In this document: positions 14,053 to 26,200 of the stretch, in pieces
Layout of the letters: every line of letters starts with the position of its first letter
Numbering within the stretch: the stretch's first letter is position 1
NCBI GenBank assembly: GCA_005281725.1
Contig: SSBO01000012.1
Location: 7,852,866 to 7,916,865, forward strand
Reading direction: 5' to 3'
Origin: Wuchereria bancrofti
Lineage: Eukaryota > Nematoda > Chromadorea > Rhabditida > Onchocercidae
Length of the DNA: 64,000 bases
Translations under genes and position numbers: made by a program
Notes under the pieces: generated by a model
Told to the model about the DNA's origin: nothing
Seen by the model: only the letters and a program-made list of their open reading frames with translations
Databases searched by the model: none

Positions 14053-17000
14053 ATTTTATATCAAGTGGCGCATTTTTCACAAAAAAGAAAAATTGAACAA
14101 AAAGGAAAGACAAAGTATTAAGCATAGTATTAAACAAATTGAAGACAACGGAAAAAGTTCGATGTAATCATCAACTACCACCCATTTCTGCAACCTATCT
14201 TAAGGATAAAAGATCTAAAAAAGAATGTTACAGGTTGTAACTTTCATTCCAACAAAAGGAACGACATAGCTGATGAAAAACCGTTGTTCTCATGATCTTT
14301 CCTCGTCGTATGAAATTTCTGCATTTTTATGTGTATGAAATGTATTTCCGATTCTCCATCCTTATAATTTAATTAGCGAGATCATACTGAAAAGAATAAT
14401 GACAACATTTCCACGGATATATTCACATATGATTAAACAAAATGACTATTTTTCGTCCAAATACTAATCCATAAAATTGAATTTCACAAATATTATTGTT
14501 ATCGATATCATATTTGCTCGAGTGTTAGTGCTATGTTGTCAGAGTGACTTGAAAAAGCAAAGTTATGCATGAAAATTAATTTTTGTCAGATTTGATCATC
14601 ACTAACAACATATAATCGCCACTGAATTTGACTGATTAATTAATAAAATATCATTACAAATATGTCAAGTGTTAAATGACCTTGTCACTGGAAATAATAA
14701 GAGAAATAATGCGGCTCAGAAACTCTTACAACAACATTCGGATGCGATAAAAGCAAAGAATGCTGGAAATATTTGTTGATAGAATGCAGTAAATTTCATG
14801 GCAAATGACTTCAATGAGAGTTTTTTATGGAATTTATGAAATGAATAAACCTTCAAAAATTGATGTACCGTCTAGGATTTTTGACAACTACATTTGAGAC
14901 TTTTTTTCATTTGAAATGGTATGTAGTTGAGAGAAATTGCAATCAGATTAAAGGTTGAAGCCAGATGTGTCAAAAACAAATTAATAATCATAAACCATCC
15001 ATCAAGATTGATTTCACATTTCCAATGGATTGTTATATGAAGTTATGATCTAGCAAGAGCTGAAATATTTGTGGGTTTAAAGAAAAAATTAATTTCGTTT
15101 CTGCGTTATTGAAAAAAAGGCTAATTGTCACTGAGGGCTACAGGTTACTAACTAATTATCCAGTAAAACACTTTTTGGTTTCATAAAGAAAATGAAAAGT
15201 TTTCCATGTTGTTTTCATATATATGAGAGAGTACTTTTGAACCGAAAACAAAAATAACAAAAATGATTTCCGATTAGCATCCAAAATAGCTGCAGAAAAG
15301 TTAATTAAGATAAAAAATATTATGCTATAATAGCATTATAATGTTATTTTTTCTCATAAAGCTATGTTTTATATCATTGCTAATAATTCATGGATGCATT
15401 CAAGATGAGCTGCTGTCAATCAATTTTGGGAACCGATAATAATATGGTAATTGAATTGTAATTTCCGCAGAATGTCATTCATCAGCTTCAAAATTATTAA
15501 GCCACTTCGACCAGTCGCGGCTATTTTCATCATTAATTATCCGAATTATATAAATCCTCCTCCCGTAAAACTTTTTTCTGTCTGTTTGATTGATTCTTTG
15601 AGTTTTAAAAGTAATTCTAAGAATCTTGTGTTCCCCAAAAACCAGCCTTGCAGCAGGACTCGCACTAATGAAATTTATGTTCTTTTTCGAAGAAATAAAA
15701 CCAGCTTTTCCAGCAACATTTTTGTAACACAGTGTTATGAACGACTGTAAAAGTTATTAAGGAAAGAGGAAATAGTGAAACTTATCAATCTGACAAAAAA
15801 GATTCTGAACATTTATAAAATAACAAAGATATTATTAAGATTATTTACTACTACCACAACAGTTTGTAAAAAATTTCTGAAAGAAGGAATGACTAGAACG
15901 AGTCCTGAACTTGAAGTTAGCTATCTAAGTTGAAATACCAAAAGTAATTAATAAGACAGTGACTAAATAACTAAATAATTTATTTTAGTAACAAATTAAT
16001 GATGTAAAAAAATGCAGCAGAGCAATAGTCACTAATACCAGAAAGAAAACTTCAGCTTATCAATGAAAAATGCCAGTATGAAAATTGCTCAAATATTTGA
16101 CAGCATGAATAACATATCAGAAGTAATTACTGCCGTATTAAAAGTATTTATCCATTCATTTTTCCAAAGCTAATTTGATACGCATTCATGTCTATATGTT
16201 TCATTTTTTCCTAAATTTATTGAATGAAAGGTTCATTCTATATTACGAAACAGTAATAGATAAGATGATTGGAATCAAATAACAAAAAAGCTCATTTTTA
16301 AAACCTTTTCGGAAATATTCCCTCATCTCTTAATGATGTCAGCAGAAGCTTTTTCTTTTGTTACGAACAAGGAAATGAATCACTGATAAAAAACTGATAT
16401 CATTTTTTCACTTTATTCGGAACCAAAAACGAATGAAAGCTTATAAACCATGACTAAAAGAGAAATTATAAACTATTGGTTCAAATCAATAACAAACTAA
16501 CCGTTATTGGCTGTTTTAATTCAGAATGGTAACAACACTGCTGTTAAGAAATAACATGAAAATAATCATATATCCACGACAATGCTGATATTTTGCGTTG
16601 GAAATGATTCGTTGAAATTGAAAACTTTCTGTGTAAGCAGGAAGTTTTTTCTTTTTTTTAACATCAACGAAATTATTTTATTAAATGATTTCATGCATAT
16701 TTTCTAGTCAGCATGATAATGCGCTAATCTTGTTGTACTTTTCTCCTTTATTGCAGTAATCCTAATCATCTTTGGAAAGAATTACAACTCTTTTTGAAAG
16801 TACTATTATGCTTATGTAATTTTACATTATCAAAAAATTCGCTTCAATTAAATCTAATGAGATCTAATGAGCAAAACCCGTAGCAGAAGATTTTACCAAA
16901 AACGGGTTAGCTAAGTAGAAGTATCATAAACTGGAAGCAAAGTGACTGAAAATGATCTTTGCTATGTAGGAAATAAAATATTGTTGGAAGAATGTAAACA

Positions 17001-18235
17001 GATGAAAGTGTCAGTAAAATTGGTTGGACTCAATCAGGAGAGCAAAGAAATCACATCCTCTCACCGCATCCCTTAAAAATAAAATAAATTGCATCAGGTA
17101 GACAATGGGCTTCTCACACATTTATAAAATTTAATTGTATTGTTAAACTCGTTTTGTCGGAAAAATCCAACAAGTAATTCTTTCAACTGCTTTTCATTTT
17201 CAAGAAACGACTCGATATAATCAATTTGTCTCTCTTAGTTCGAGTTATTTGTTATCAAACACTGAGATTCTAAATTGTTTATTCTGATGTTTTCCGATAT
17301 CCGATTAATAGTAACAGGTTGAAGTGAACTAAGTGGAAGTTTTTAAATCTTAAACCTGGTACATCTTCAGATTTAAGGTTCAAAATTCAGTTCATATCAT
17401 TTATACGTGTTGATATAATCATATAATGGATAGCTTCAGTCCTTGAGTTGAAAGGATTTCACAAATTCGATAAACTAATCAGGTATGGTTTTGATTATCA
17501 TTAAATTTATCATTAACAGCATTGGAAGTGTGTTATTTCTTCATTATGTTTGAAGAAATGAGATGACACATCCTAACATTTTGAGCAAAGCCATTTCTTT
17601 ATTTTTTTAATTTTTTGTTTGAAAGAATATCAACTTTTAGATGATTAATTAAGTATTTCGTTTTAAGCTATTTTATTGAATTGTTTTCAAGGATTACTTC
17701 CTGTCGTGCCTTCGTTTTAAGCCTTTAGAATGCTTTTAGGCCAGACTTGCACATAGGAATTAGAGCTATTTGATCAAGTTTACATTTCAAAGCCGCCTAT
17801 AGCATGACTTACTTTATCAAAAAAAGAAAAAAAAATTTAACTCTAGAGAAAGACATCCCTTGCATTTATCTCAGTGTTTTGAGTCAGCTGACCAAAAAGC
17901 ATCTGGTAATGAAGTTTTAGATGATTTGTCAACAAATTTTTTCCTCTCAAAACATTTTCCATTCAAGTTTGTGTCATATCCAACAAAAACAATTTCGAAA
18001 GTAGTTAATCTAAAGTTTCATTAGCTTTTTAATACGTAGCGCCTTTATTATGCTTAATTTTGTATAAGAAATTCACAAATTAAAAAAGGAATTCTCATAA
18101 ATATTAATGTGTTTACTGTTTACGTGTTTTATAATTTGGATTGAACTAATTCTGGAATAACCAACTATATGGTCCTATTTTTTCAGATGATAATAAAAAG
18201 CAAAACACTTATGTTGAAATTAATGAAGCATGCAG

Positions 18236-18314
18236 TCTAGTACGGTTTCTAACAAATAAAAATTATTAAAAAGAAGTACATAAAGGATCTAATACGATTT
18301 CTAATAAATAAAAA
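18236..18314. repeat. Two-copy direct repeat
   Basis: TCTAGTACGGTTTCTAACAA at 18236-18255, followed by ATAAAAA, recurs as TCTAATACGATTTCTAATAA at 18288-18307 followed by ATAAAAA. Each copy is 27 bases, offset is 52 bases, with three substitutions. It is non-coding. Confidence 0.75.
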
Positions 18315-20285
18315 ATCCTTGAAGTAATAGAAACATTAACTATAAAATGTGAAATTCACACAATGACACAATTAGTATTTTATGAAGTGTATGTGAGATT
18401 AAACCAAAAAGCATATAAATAGTTCTAAACTTTAACACTTCAGACATTTGGAAAAAAATGACGGAAATGATTAAAATGGCATAAATAAAGCTGTAAAAAT
18501 GATAAATAACTATAGCTGTTTTCCTAATGTATAATAATAATAATAAGCATATGGATAACTTCCTAAATAAACCCTCAGAAGAAAAATATAAAGATGAAGT
18601 TGTAATAAAAAGTGAAAAAAATAGTTTAATTACACTAATATCGTCATAAAGTTATAATTTTAAGCCAAAAAAAAGTAGTGCTACAAGAGACAAAGTTTAA
18701 TTACTTATGATAATGCTATAGCAGTTGACATTTGCTAAAAGAAAAGTTTTAAGTTTAAAAAATTTGCAATATAGTGATGAAATCATGTACATGCATATGT
18801 ATAGTAAGCTCGATAATGTGAGCTCACTAGTTTGAATAAATAGGAAAATAGCATTCATAAATCTATTTTTTAATCATATTGATGTTTAACCTTTTATTTA
18901 TCGCATAAAGTTGTGTGCTTTTTTTTCAAAAGAATATATTATATATGTATATATTTAACAATAAATAAAAAAAAATATACATTTATGTATATATGGACTT
19001 CAAAAAGCACACGGATAAGTCGAAAAGACGAGAATTAAACTACATTAATGGTTTAAGGTAACACTATCATGCATCACCTATTTTACGCAGTTTTAATGTC
19101 TGGTAAAGTTCAATTGAAATATCAGGTAAATAGCAATACTAGGCACAATAAATTATCCAAAAATTGCCAGTTCAATTTTCCCCTGATTTTTAATGCTGAT
19201 AAAATTTAAATGGTACAAATCATTCCTTTATCATTCTTAAAAATTACTGCTTGTATGAAGTTTTTTAAATTTGCATGATAGCATAATATACATGAGTATA
19301 ATAATATCAGAAATGATTGCTTTTACACTATTCAGCTATTACTACTATTAAACATTTCATGGATAGAATACCTTTTTCTGCAACAAATAAAATGAAAATT
19401 TTTGAGGAATTTGCAATTCGTAATAAAATAAATCCACATATTAGATATGTAAGTGCAATAGAGCACGCCGACATATTACTATCCTTGAAATGCGTAAAAT
19501 ACAACAGCAGTATTTTTTCTTTTTTTTTTTTAAAGTAATGTTCTTTTAATTTGACGGGAGGAAAACCGCATTAAAAGCTGTTAGTTGTCGTATTAGTACT
19601 ATCAATCTGTCAGGAAGTTAATTTCTTTTGCTTTTATGAACCCATCGTCCAGTGACGCGCAAAACCAGAATAGAGGCGGCTGAGTGTACTACTGCTCGAT
19701 GAATTTGTTGTTGGATAAGCCTGAAATATGCATTCCGTATCATTGACACATACATTGGAACCCGCATCCTAACTGGGACATGAATGCTTACCCAGCTATT
19801 TTTTTATTCATCAAACAATTCCAATTAAACTTGCACACTTCAAACAGATAATTTTTAGTTGATTCATCTGAAATTATCAAATTTCCCGTTTCTTTTTGAA
19901 ATTCTACATTTTTGATACAAAAAATAATTTGTGCAACGCATTATCAGCGAAGGTTAGAAACACGCCTATAAGTTTACGTTAGCTTATCAAACAAGTTACG
20001 TGAACATTAAAAAGTGTTTTTAATACAAGAAGGATTGTTTCCCAATGTTATCATTTTAATTTTTCAAATTGACAAAATGCATCGGATCAGTAACAAAAAA
20101 GTGCACATTTGAATAACCGCAACGAATTCCAAAACATATAAGCAGAAGTACTAAAAAATATGACCAATATAAGGAACATTCGAGAATACTCGGAGATACT
20201 AATGGAGAATGGCGTTCGGGAACATGAGCCTATCTAATTGGTATAAATGACTTCTATGTACGGTAAATCATCAGATGTACCCTGT

Positions 20286-23200
20286 TCAAAAATACAGATA
20301 GTTGTGAGTGTAGATAGAATAGGTCCCCGTGCCACCACGGATCGATGAATAAGAATTGGTGCGAAGCAGATCCATTTGCCTGCAAGCTTGATCCAGTTTA
20401 TGCGACAGGGTTTTGTATTTGGCTTTCATCTAAAAAAATTTACAAATTCCAGAAATGGTGATATGCACATATAAATTTGGGTAATTTCCCTGATATATTA
20501 AGTCAGGTGTATCAATGTCGCCAGTTTTTTTTAAGGATTAATCGATTTAAAAAATGACTTTTGATCATTTATATGAATACATTTAATAGTTATGACATTG
20601 ATCTCAAATTTAGAACTTGTCATGAAGCACGGATGGAGCTCACCCTTTCCCTGGCAAGTCTTTCACGAGATAAACTCCTTTGCAAGTCCGCAATTCTGCT
20701 CTGAAAACAATAATCTACATTGAAAATTGATAAAATAATGCATTACATCACATCTTTTAGATCAAGCATTGACGCCATAAGAACGTACGGTTATTACTAC
20801 TGATAAAAAGTTAATTTGTTACATGTTATGAAATTTCACGTGTATTATACATTTGTTAGATGATAACAATGATTATGAGTAATATAGAAACATTGAAACA
20901 AATGGAATATCTTAACATGCTATTGATTTCATCACAAACTGCTAATTTCAATTTTGCAGGAAGGGATACCCCGATTATTCTCCATACAATTCTCGTATCT
21001 CCATGAAATAATTGGAACTGTAGAAATGATCTATATTTGGTAAGAAAGCAGGCTTGAAAACTCTTGAACCATTAAAATTAATTTGATTTCAATACCTAAA
21101 TACGAATAAACGAAGTACTCAGTCATGCTTTCATTCATCTGAAATTGTTAATTGCTATACTAACATTTACTACCATTAACAAATAACTATCAAAAAACAA
21201 CTGAGATTGTATAGTTGCTCTATCTATTACCAATAATCAGTTTGTTTCATGTTTAAATTTTATTGATGTCCATTATTCAATGATTAGATTTTAATTCAAG
21301 AGTTTGAAAATCTAAAAAATTTTATGTTGAAACACTCCAGAATCTTATCCAATAATGCTACACTTTATATTATAATGAGTGCATCCTTGTGAACTTAATC
21401 AAATTGATTGACTTGCTAGATCTGTTATCGAAATGTTTTTCTTTCAATTTTTAGTGAAAGAAAAAAAAACATGAAGAAATTTGAATTTTTTGGAAATAAG
21501 GATAAGAACAGACAGCATTCTCTCAATTACTTTAGTTTTTGCCAGTAAGCAAAGCATTAGATGTTACAAGCTCACCTCGTACAGACTCTGAGACACTGAT
21601 ATCGGATTATAGATGTATGGATTAGTATAAAGAATTGAGTGACGTTGCGATAACGGACTGTTGTATGTCTACAAGCAAAGCTACTACGAAAAATGTAATT
21701 TGTATTTTGAAACCACCTAAATTTGGCTTCTTTTTAACTAAAAGTACATAATGAGTTATCATATGAAATCAATAAAAATGTTTCAAAACACTTCGGTTGA
21801 ACTATTTGTTTTCAAAAATTTCTCACAATACTCAAATTGCCTTCTTCTTCAGGAATTCATCAAGAAATCCAAATTTAAGACTAAAATAGATTAAATCAGA
21901 AGAAAAAAGAGGAGAAGCGTTGAATCGGATTAAAGTTCTGCTAAGACTTCCAGAAACAATATTTCACCTTATTCCGGAAAATAATCTTATGGAAAACTAA
22001 GTACAAGAGAATCTCTTAGAAGTAAATTCTCCGTTTAGAAATCTTTTAGAAGTCAGATATGTACATAAGAAGAATACACAGTAATTGATGATTACAATAG
22101 ATTAATAAAAATTATTTTAAACAACGAACTCTGTATATATTGATAGGAGTATATTGTTGGGGCAAATAAGGTCGTGACGGCGAACGATACTTGACGTAAG
22201 TACTTGGGAACCGGTACTCAGTGTTACGATTCAAATCGCGTACATAGCTATCCACTCGTGATAAACGTTCCGTATCATAGAACATGTCAACATTCGAGCG
22301 TGAGCTAAAAGCAAATGCGATTTTCTGGTCGCCAACCTAAATTTAAGCCTATGGGAAGCAGTTGCTTCCGTTGTTGTCTCACTAAGCTGGAAGAAGCAAA
22401 CCTTGCTCGGCTTAATCCATCAAAATTTGAGAAACGGCTTGAACTCCTTGCAAGCTCATATTGTTTCTGTCCGCTATATTCCATGAAGGAGATAAATGAG
22501 CCTGACCGTAATGAAGAGCGGTATATAGACGACAATGGTGGTGTCGAATAATCACGAGTTCGAAGTGGTGGTGTCGCATAGTTCGAAGTATAACTAAATT
22601 TGATTAGCAGTAATTTCATTCCAACCCAAAGCCAAAATTTCAAGAAGTTCTGCTTCCTAATTATTTTGATGATCAATATGATAGCAATATGAATTTCTTT
22701 TAGACAGTTATGCTACGGTAGAAGCGTGACCGTGTGGGCCGTGTGGTTCCAACAACACCGGGATGTGCGATGTAGTAAGGAATTGGACAATCTAAAACTT
22801 CATTTGTAATTTTTGTAATCTAGAAAATGAATGTACCGGTAATAATTGCTTGTCGAACGCTTTGAGCGAAGCGCATTTCTCAGCTCTCGAGAGCGGCTGC
22901 GTGAGCGCTCAAGAAGACGATTCACTGAGTACAAATCACTTGAAAATGGACCTAAAATGTAGACTGCTCTATTCATAGCTGTGTAAATTTTATCATGGTT
23001 CTTGATGTACCCATTAACTTATTATCTGTTTGCTAAAATTAGGCCAATTCTATGAGATTGTCCTTATCGATTTATTTATTGATTATCAATCTAGATATCA
23101 TTACAATGTGTTCGATAATAAGTCAAAGAATTAAGAACAAACATTTGCAAGTCTGTTCACAAATTCTAGCAAAGTCTTAATTTTTAAACTATAAGATATG

Positions 23201-26200
23201 ATAAAGCTTTCTCCATCCGGAGATAAAATGAAAATATTTAAATTTTCTATTCCTTAAATTGATTCGAGACTAAATACTTGAACGTTAAAAATTTAGAGGT
23301 AGTCATTTTATTCTTAAATATTAATCGCTCTCAAAAATTACATATCAAATTTTGGCTGCATATTATTCACAGATAAATAGCCTAATAAGCGTGAAGAGCA
23401 ATATTCAAAAAATAAAAAAATAGAAAAAAGAAACAAACCCGAATTAACAGTGTCATCAAATATTGAAGTATAAATAGATTTAGGCTTATAAGTCGAAGCG
23501 GCAGTGTAATCGTTTCGATATTTTTGCGCAGCATTTTGTACCCATGGACTAACTGGCGAGTACGCTTTTTTCTCGACTGGTGTATAGGATGAAAATGATA
23601 AATAACTTGGCATACGAGGAGGAGGACCTCTCTGTCGATGTGTATCCTAATGAAACGTTTCTGGATGAAAATTTTAAACAGAAATCCTAACTTGAGAAAG
23701 TTTTAAGTTTAAGTTAACGAAGTAGCACATAACAAGTAGGTGGGAACATCAGTTAGCATTTCCAAATACTTGTAGTTCAATTGCAAATAAATTTTTTTCT
23801 TTGCTATTTCTTATTTTTAGTAACCAATAATAGAAAACCAATCATTTTGACTCGTAAACTTTCTGAAAATAACATTCGTAATATGTATAAAAGTTTAAAA
23901 TGAGAAATAAATTATTCAAATTGAAGTTGAGGTCAAACCAATTACAATCACTTGAAGATCAACAAAGTCATTAAAATTAAACGGGATTATTTAAAATATT
24001 AGGATCAATTACATACTTGATCATATGATTTGTATGTACTTTCTCGATTTGTATCTCTCCTCACCGGTGATGGTGATCGCTCCTGATGTTTTCTAACCGG
24101 TGATGGTGAACGCCTACGTGGAGATGAAATGATTTGTCTTGCTGGTGGCGAAGACTCTCGCTGCAATTTACCATCAATGAAATTCGAATTTTCAACTATA
24201 GAAGTCTTTCGCAAAACTCATGTTGAAACATGCATAAATTGCAAAACATTGTATTGCTACTACATTTCAAAAACTTTGTTCGCTTTAAAAAACTGTCTTT
24301 CTTACTTTTCTAATTATTGCTAAAAGTTTACTTCATTAACAGCAGCATGTTGCTCTTTTTTGGCGTATTTTTCCTCTTCAGGTACTTTTTTCGCTTCATT
24401 TTCGATATCTTCGGCAGTAGCGTCTTCAAAAGGAGCCTATAAGTACAAAATTTCTGCTGAAAAATTAGATAATTGCACTATAATTTTGTTAATTATTTCA
24501 AAAATTTAATTTTATCATTTCGAAGTAAACCTCGTCATTCATTTTTCCAGTTGGCGATTCAGCAATAGTTTCATCTTCTGCCGCTTCCTCAGTAGCGGAT
24601 TTAGGCTCAGCGATCGGTTCAAGCTCTGGTTCTATTTTTGCTTCATTTGATTCAGTTCTATAATATCTACTGATAAACAAAGCAGTGAAATGTTCACCAC
24701 ATTTAATTAAACTTGCTTCTTTGTAACAATAGTTATAATAATAAGTAAAGTGATAAGAGACTGCGTCAACCAACGTCACAACATAGTATAGCTAGTTTAG
24801 AAAAAAATAAAAAATAAAAAGTAAAATAAACATAAAATAACAAAACATGCAAAGCCTTCAATAAAATGATAGTTTCATAATAAATATTTTATGCAATTAT
24901 TTTACTTACCAGGCTTTTCACGCAGCAGATCATTTTTAGATGGATGAAAATTGCTAGAAAGCAAAATTTCAAAAAGTTGCAGTAATTTTGAATTTCAGAA
25001 AGCAATTATTTAGAACAAGCTTGAAAGTAACTGCAATTAGGAATTATATTTTGAAATCTGAGGTTTTGAGTTTTGAAAAAGAAATCAAGAAATGAAAGAT
25101 GCAAACTTGGCTATTTTTGCTTTTCCGGCTCTCTCTGATTGTGGCCCTGCTGCTAATTCAGGGGAAAATTCCGTTGTTTCACTATTTTCTTCAACACTTT
25201 TCATTTTTGAGGTCTTTCGTGACGGGGCCTTTTCATCCATTTGTGGTGATATTTTTCGAGTGAGAACTCTTTCCTGCGCTACTGATGATTTCCTGGAAGC
25301 AATTTTTTCTTCCTCGACGGCTGATGTTTTCCGCGATGAAATTTTTTCCTCAATTTCTGACGTTTTTCTAGATGGAGTTTTTGCTTCTTGAATTATTGAT
25401 GATTTTCTTGATGGTATTTTCTTTTCCTTAACTTCTGAAGTTTTTCTTGATTGAGGTTTCTCATCTTCAGCAGCGGATGTTTTTCGAGATAGAGCTTTTT
25501 CTTCCACAGCTGAAACTTTTCTTGAAGATACTTCTTCCTCCATTGCCGACGTTTTACGTGAAGAATTTTTTTCTTCCATAGTAGACTTTTTTCGTAACAA
25601 AACTTTATCGTCGGTGATAGATGTTTTGGAAACTGGTTTGTCCTCATCAAATGTAAACTCCTGTTTAGTCATCAGTGGTGTCGCCATAGGTCCATCACTT
25701 GTTTCTTCGAATTTTAAACTCGATGTACGAGAGCTCAAATAAAATCATTTCGCAAAATAAGCAAACAAATGATTAAGCTAATGCAATTAGTGTATAAAGG
25801 AATTTTTAGGAAGAGGATGAAAAAAGAAAATTTTCATGCTATATATAATTGAAACCCGCAGATAAAGAATTCATAAAGTTGAAGTTCAATTAAGCATTAA
25901 AATAGTTGCAAAAAAATGATAAATAGAGGATAGTTAAGCAGAAATTAAATTGAAGAACTTAGTATGGAATAGACAATTAACCTACCTGTGGATTGTTTCA
26001 GATTTTTCTTCTAGTGGTAAAGTTGATACAAAATTGTTTTCCTCTGAAATTTAAATACTTTTTTTTATTAAAATATCCATTCTTACTTGACACTGTTTTG
26101 TTCGTTAGTGCTCTCTGTTATTGTCATTCACTCAGTATTTTCATATGAGATACACCAATGCAACAAATTATGCAGTTGAAAAACATAATATGCGTACACG

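Larger units (their letters stand above)
13624..20285. other. Intergenic stretch of about 6.7 kb without recognisable genes
   Basis: AT-rich sequence with the CAA tract (13812-14052), a two-copy TCTAATGAGA-type repeat near 16853-16872, the 52-bp-spaced duplication at 18236-18314 and TA-rich tracts around 18930-18990. A 99-codon frame at 15451-15750 and a 73-codon frame at 19317-19538 have no recognisable domain and no supporting splice context, so I do not call them. The proximal part of this interval presumably carries the EF-hand gene promoter. Confidence 0.5.

Noticed and set aside
13763..14137. Hydrophobic Val/Leu/Cys-rich minus frames that look like a membrane protein
   Set aside because: They are produced by the CAA-rich tract read on the opposite strand.
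15451..15750. 99-codon plus frame
   Set aside because: No recognisable domain, no splice or trans-splice signals of note, and composition like the surrounding AT-rich DNA; could be chance.
18930..18990. TA-rich palindromic tract as a possible origin or MITE
   Set aside because: Simple TA-rich sequence with no precise terminal inverted repeats or target-site duplication.
22315..22551. Plus-strand 78-codon frame with Cys-rich segment
   Set aside because: It is the antisense of exons of the large minus-strand gene.
24900..24965. Extra exon of the large minus gene between 25107 and 24657
   Set aside because: The segment has an acceptor and a good GTAAGT donor, but its outgoing phase does not fit the next exon, while direct joining of 25107 to 24657 does.
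25092..25391. Plus-strand frame of 99 codons
   Set aside because: Antisense shadow of the RKTS-array exon; its regularity comes from the repeat.
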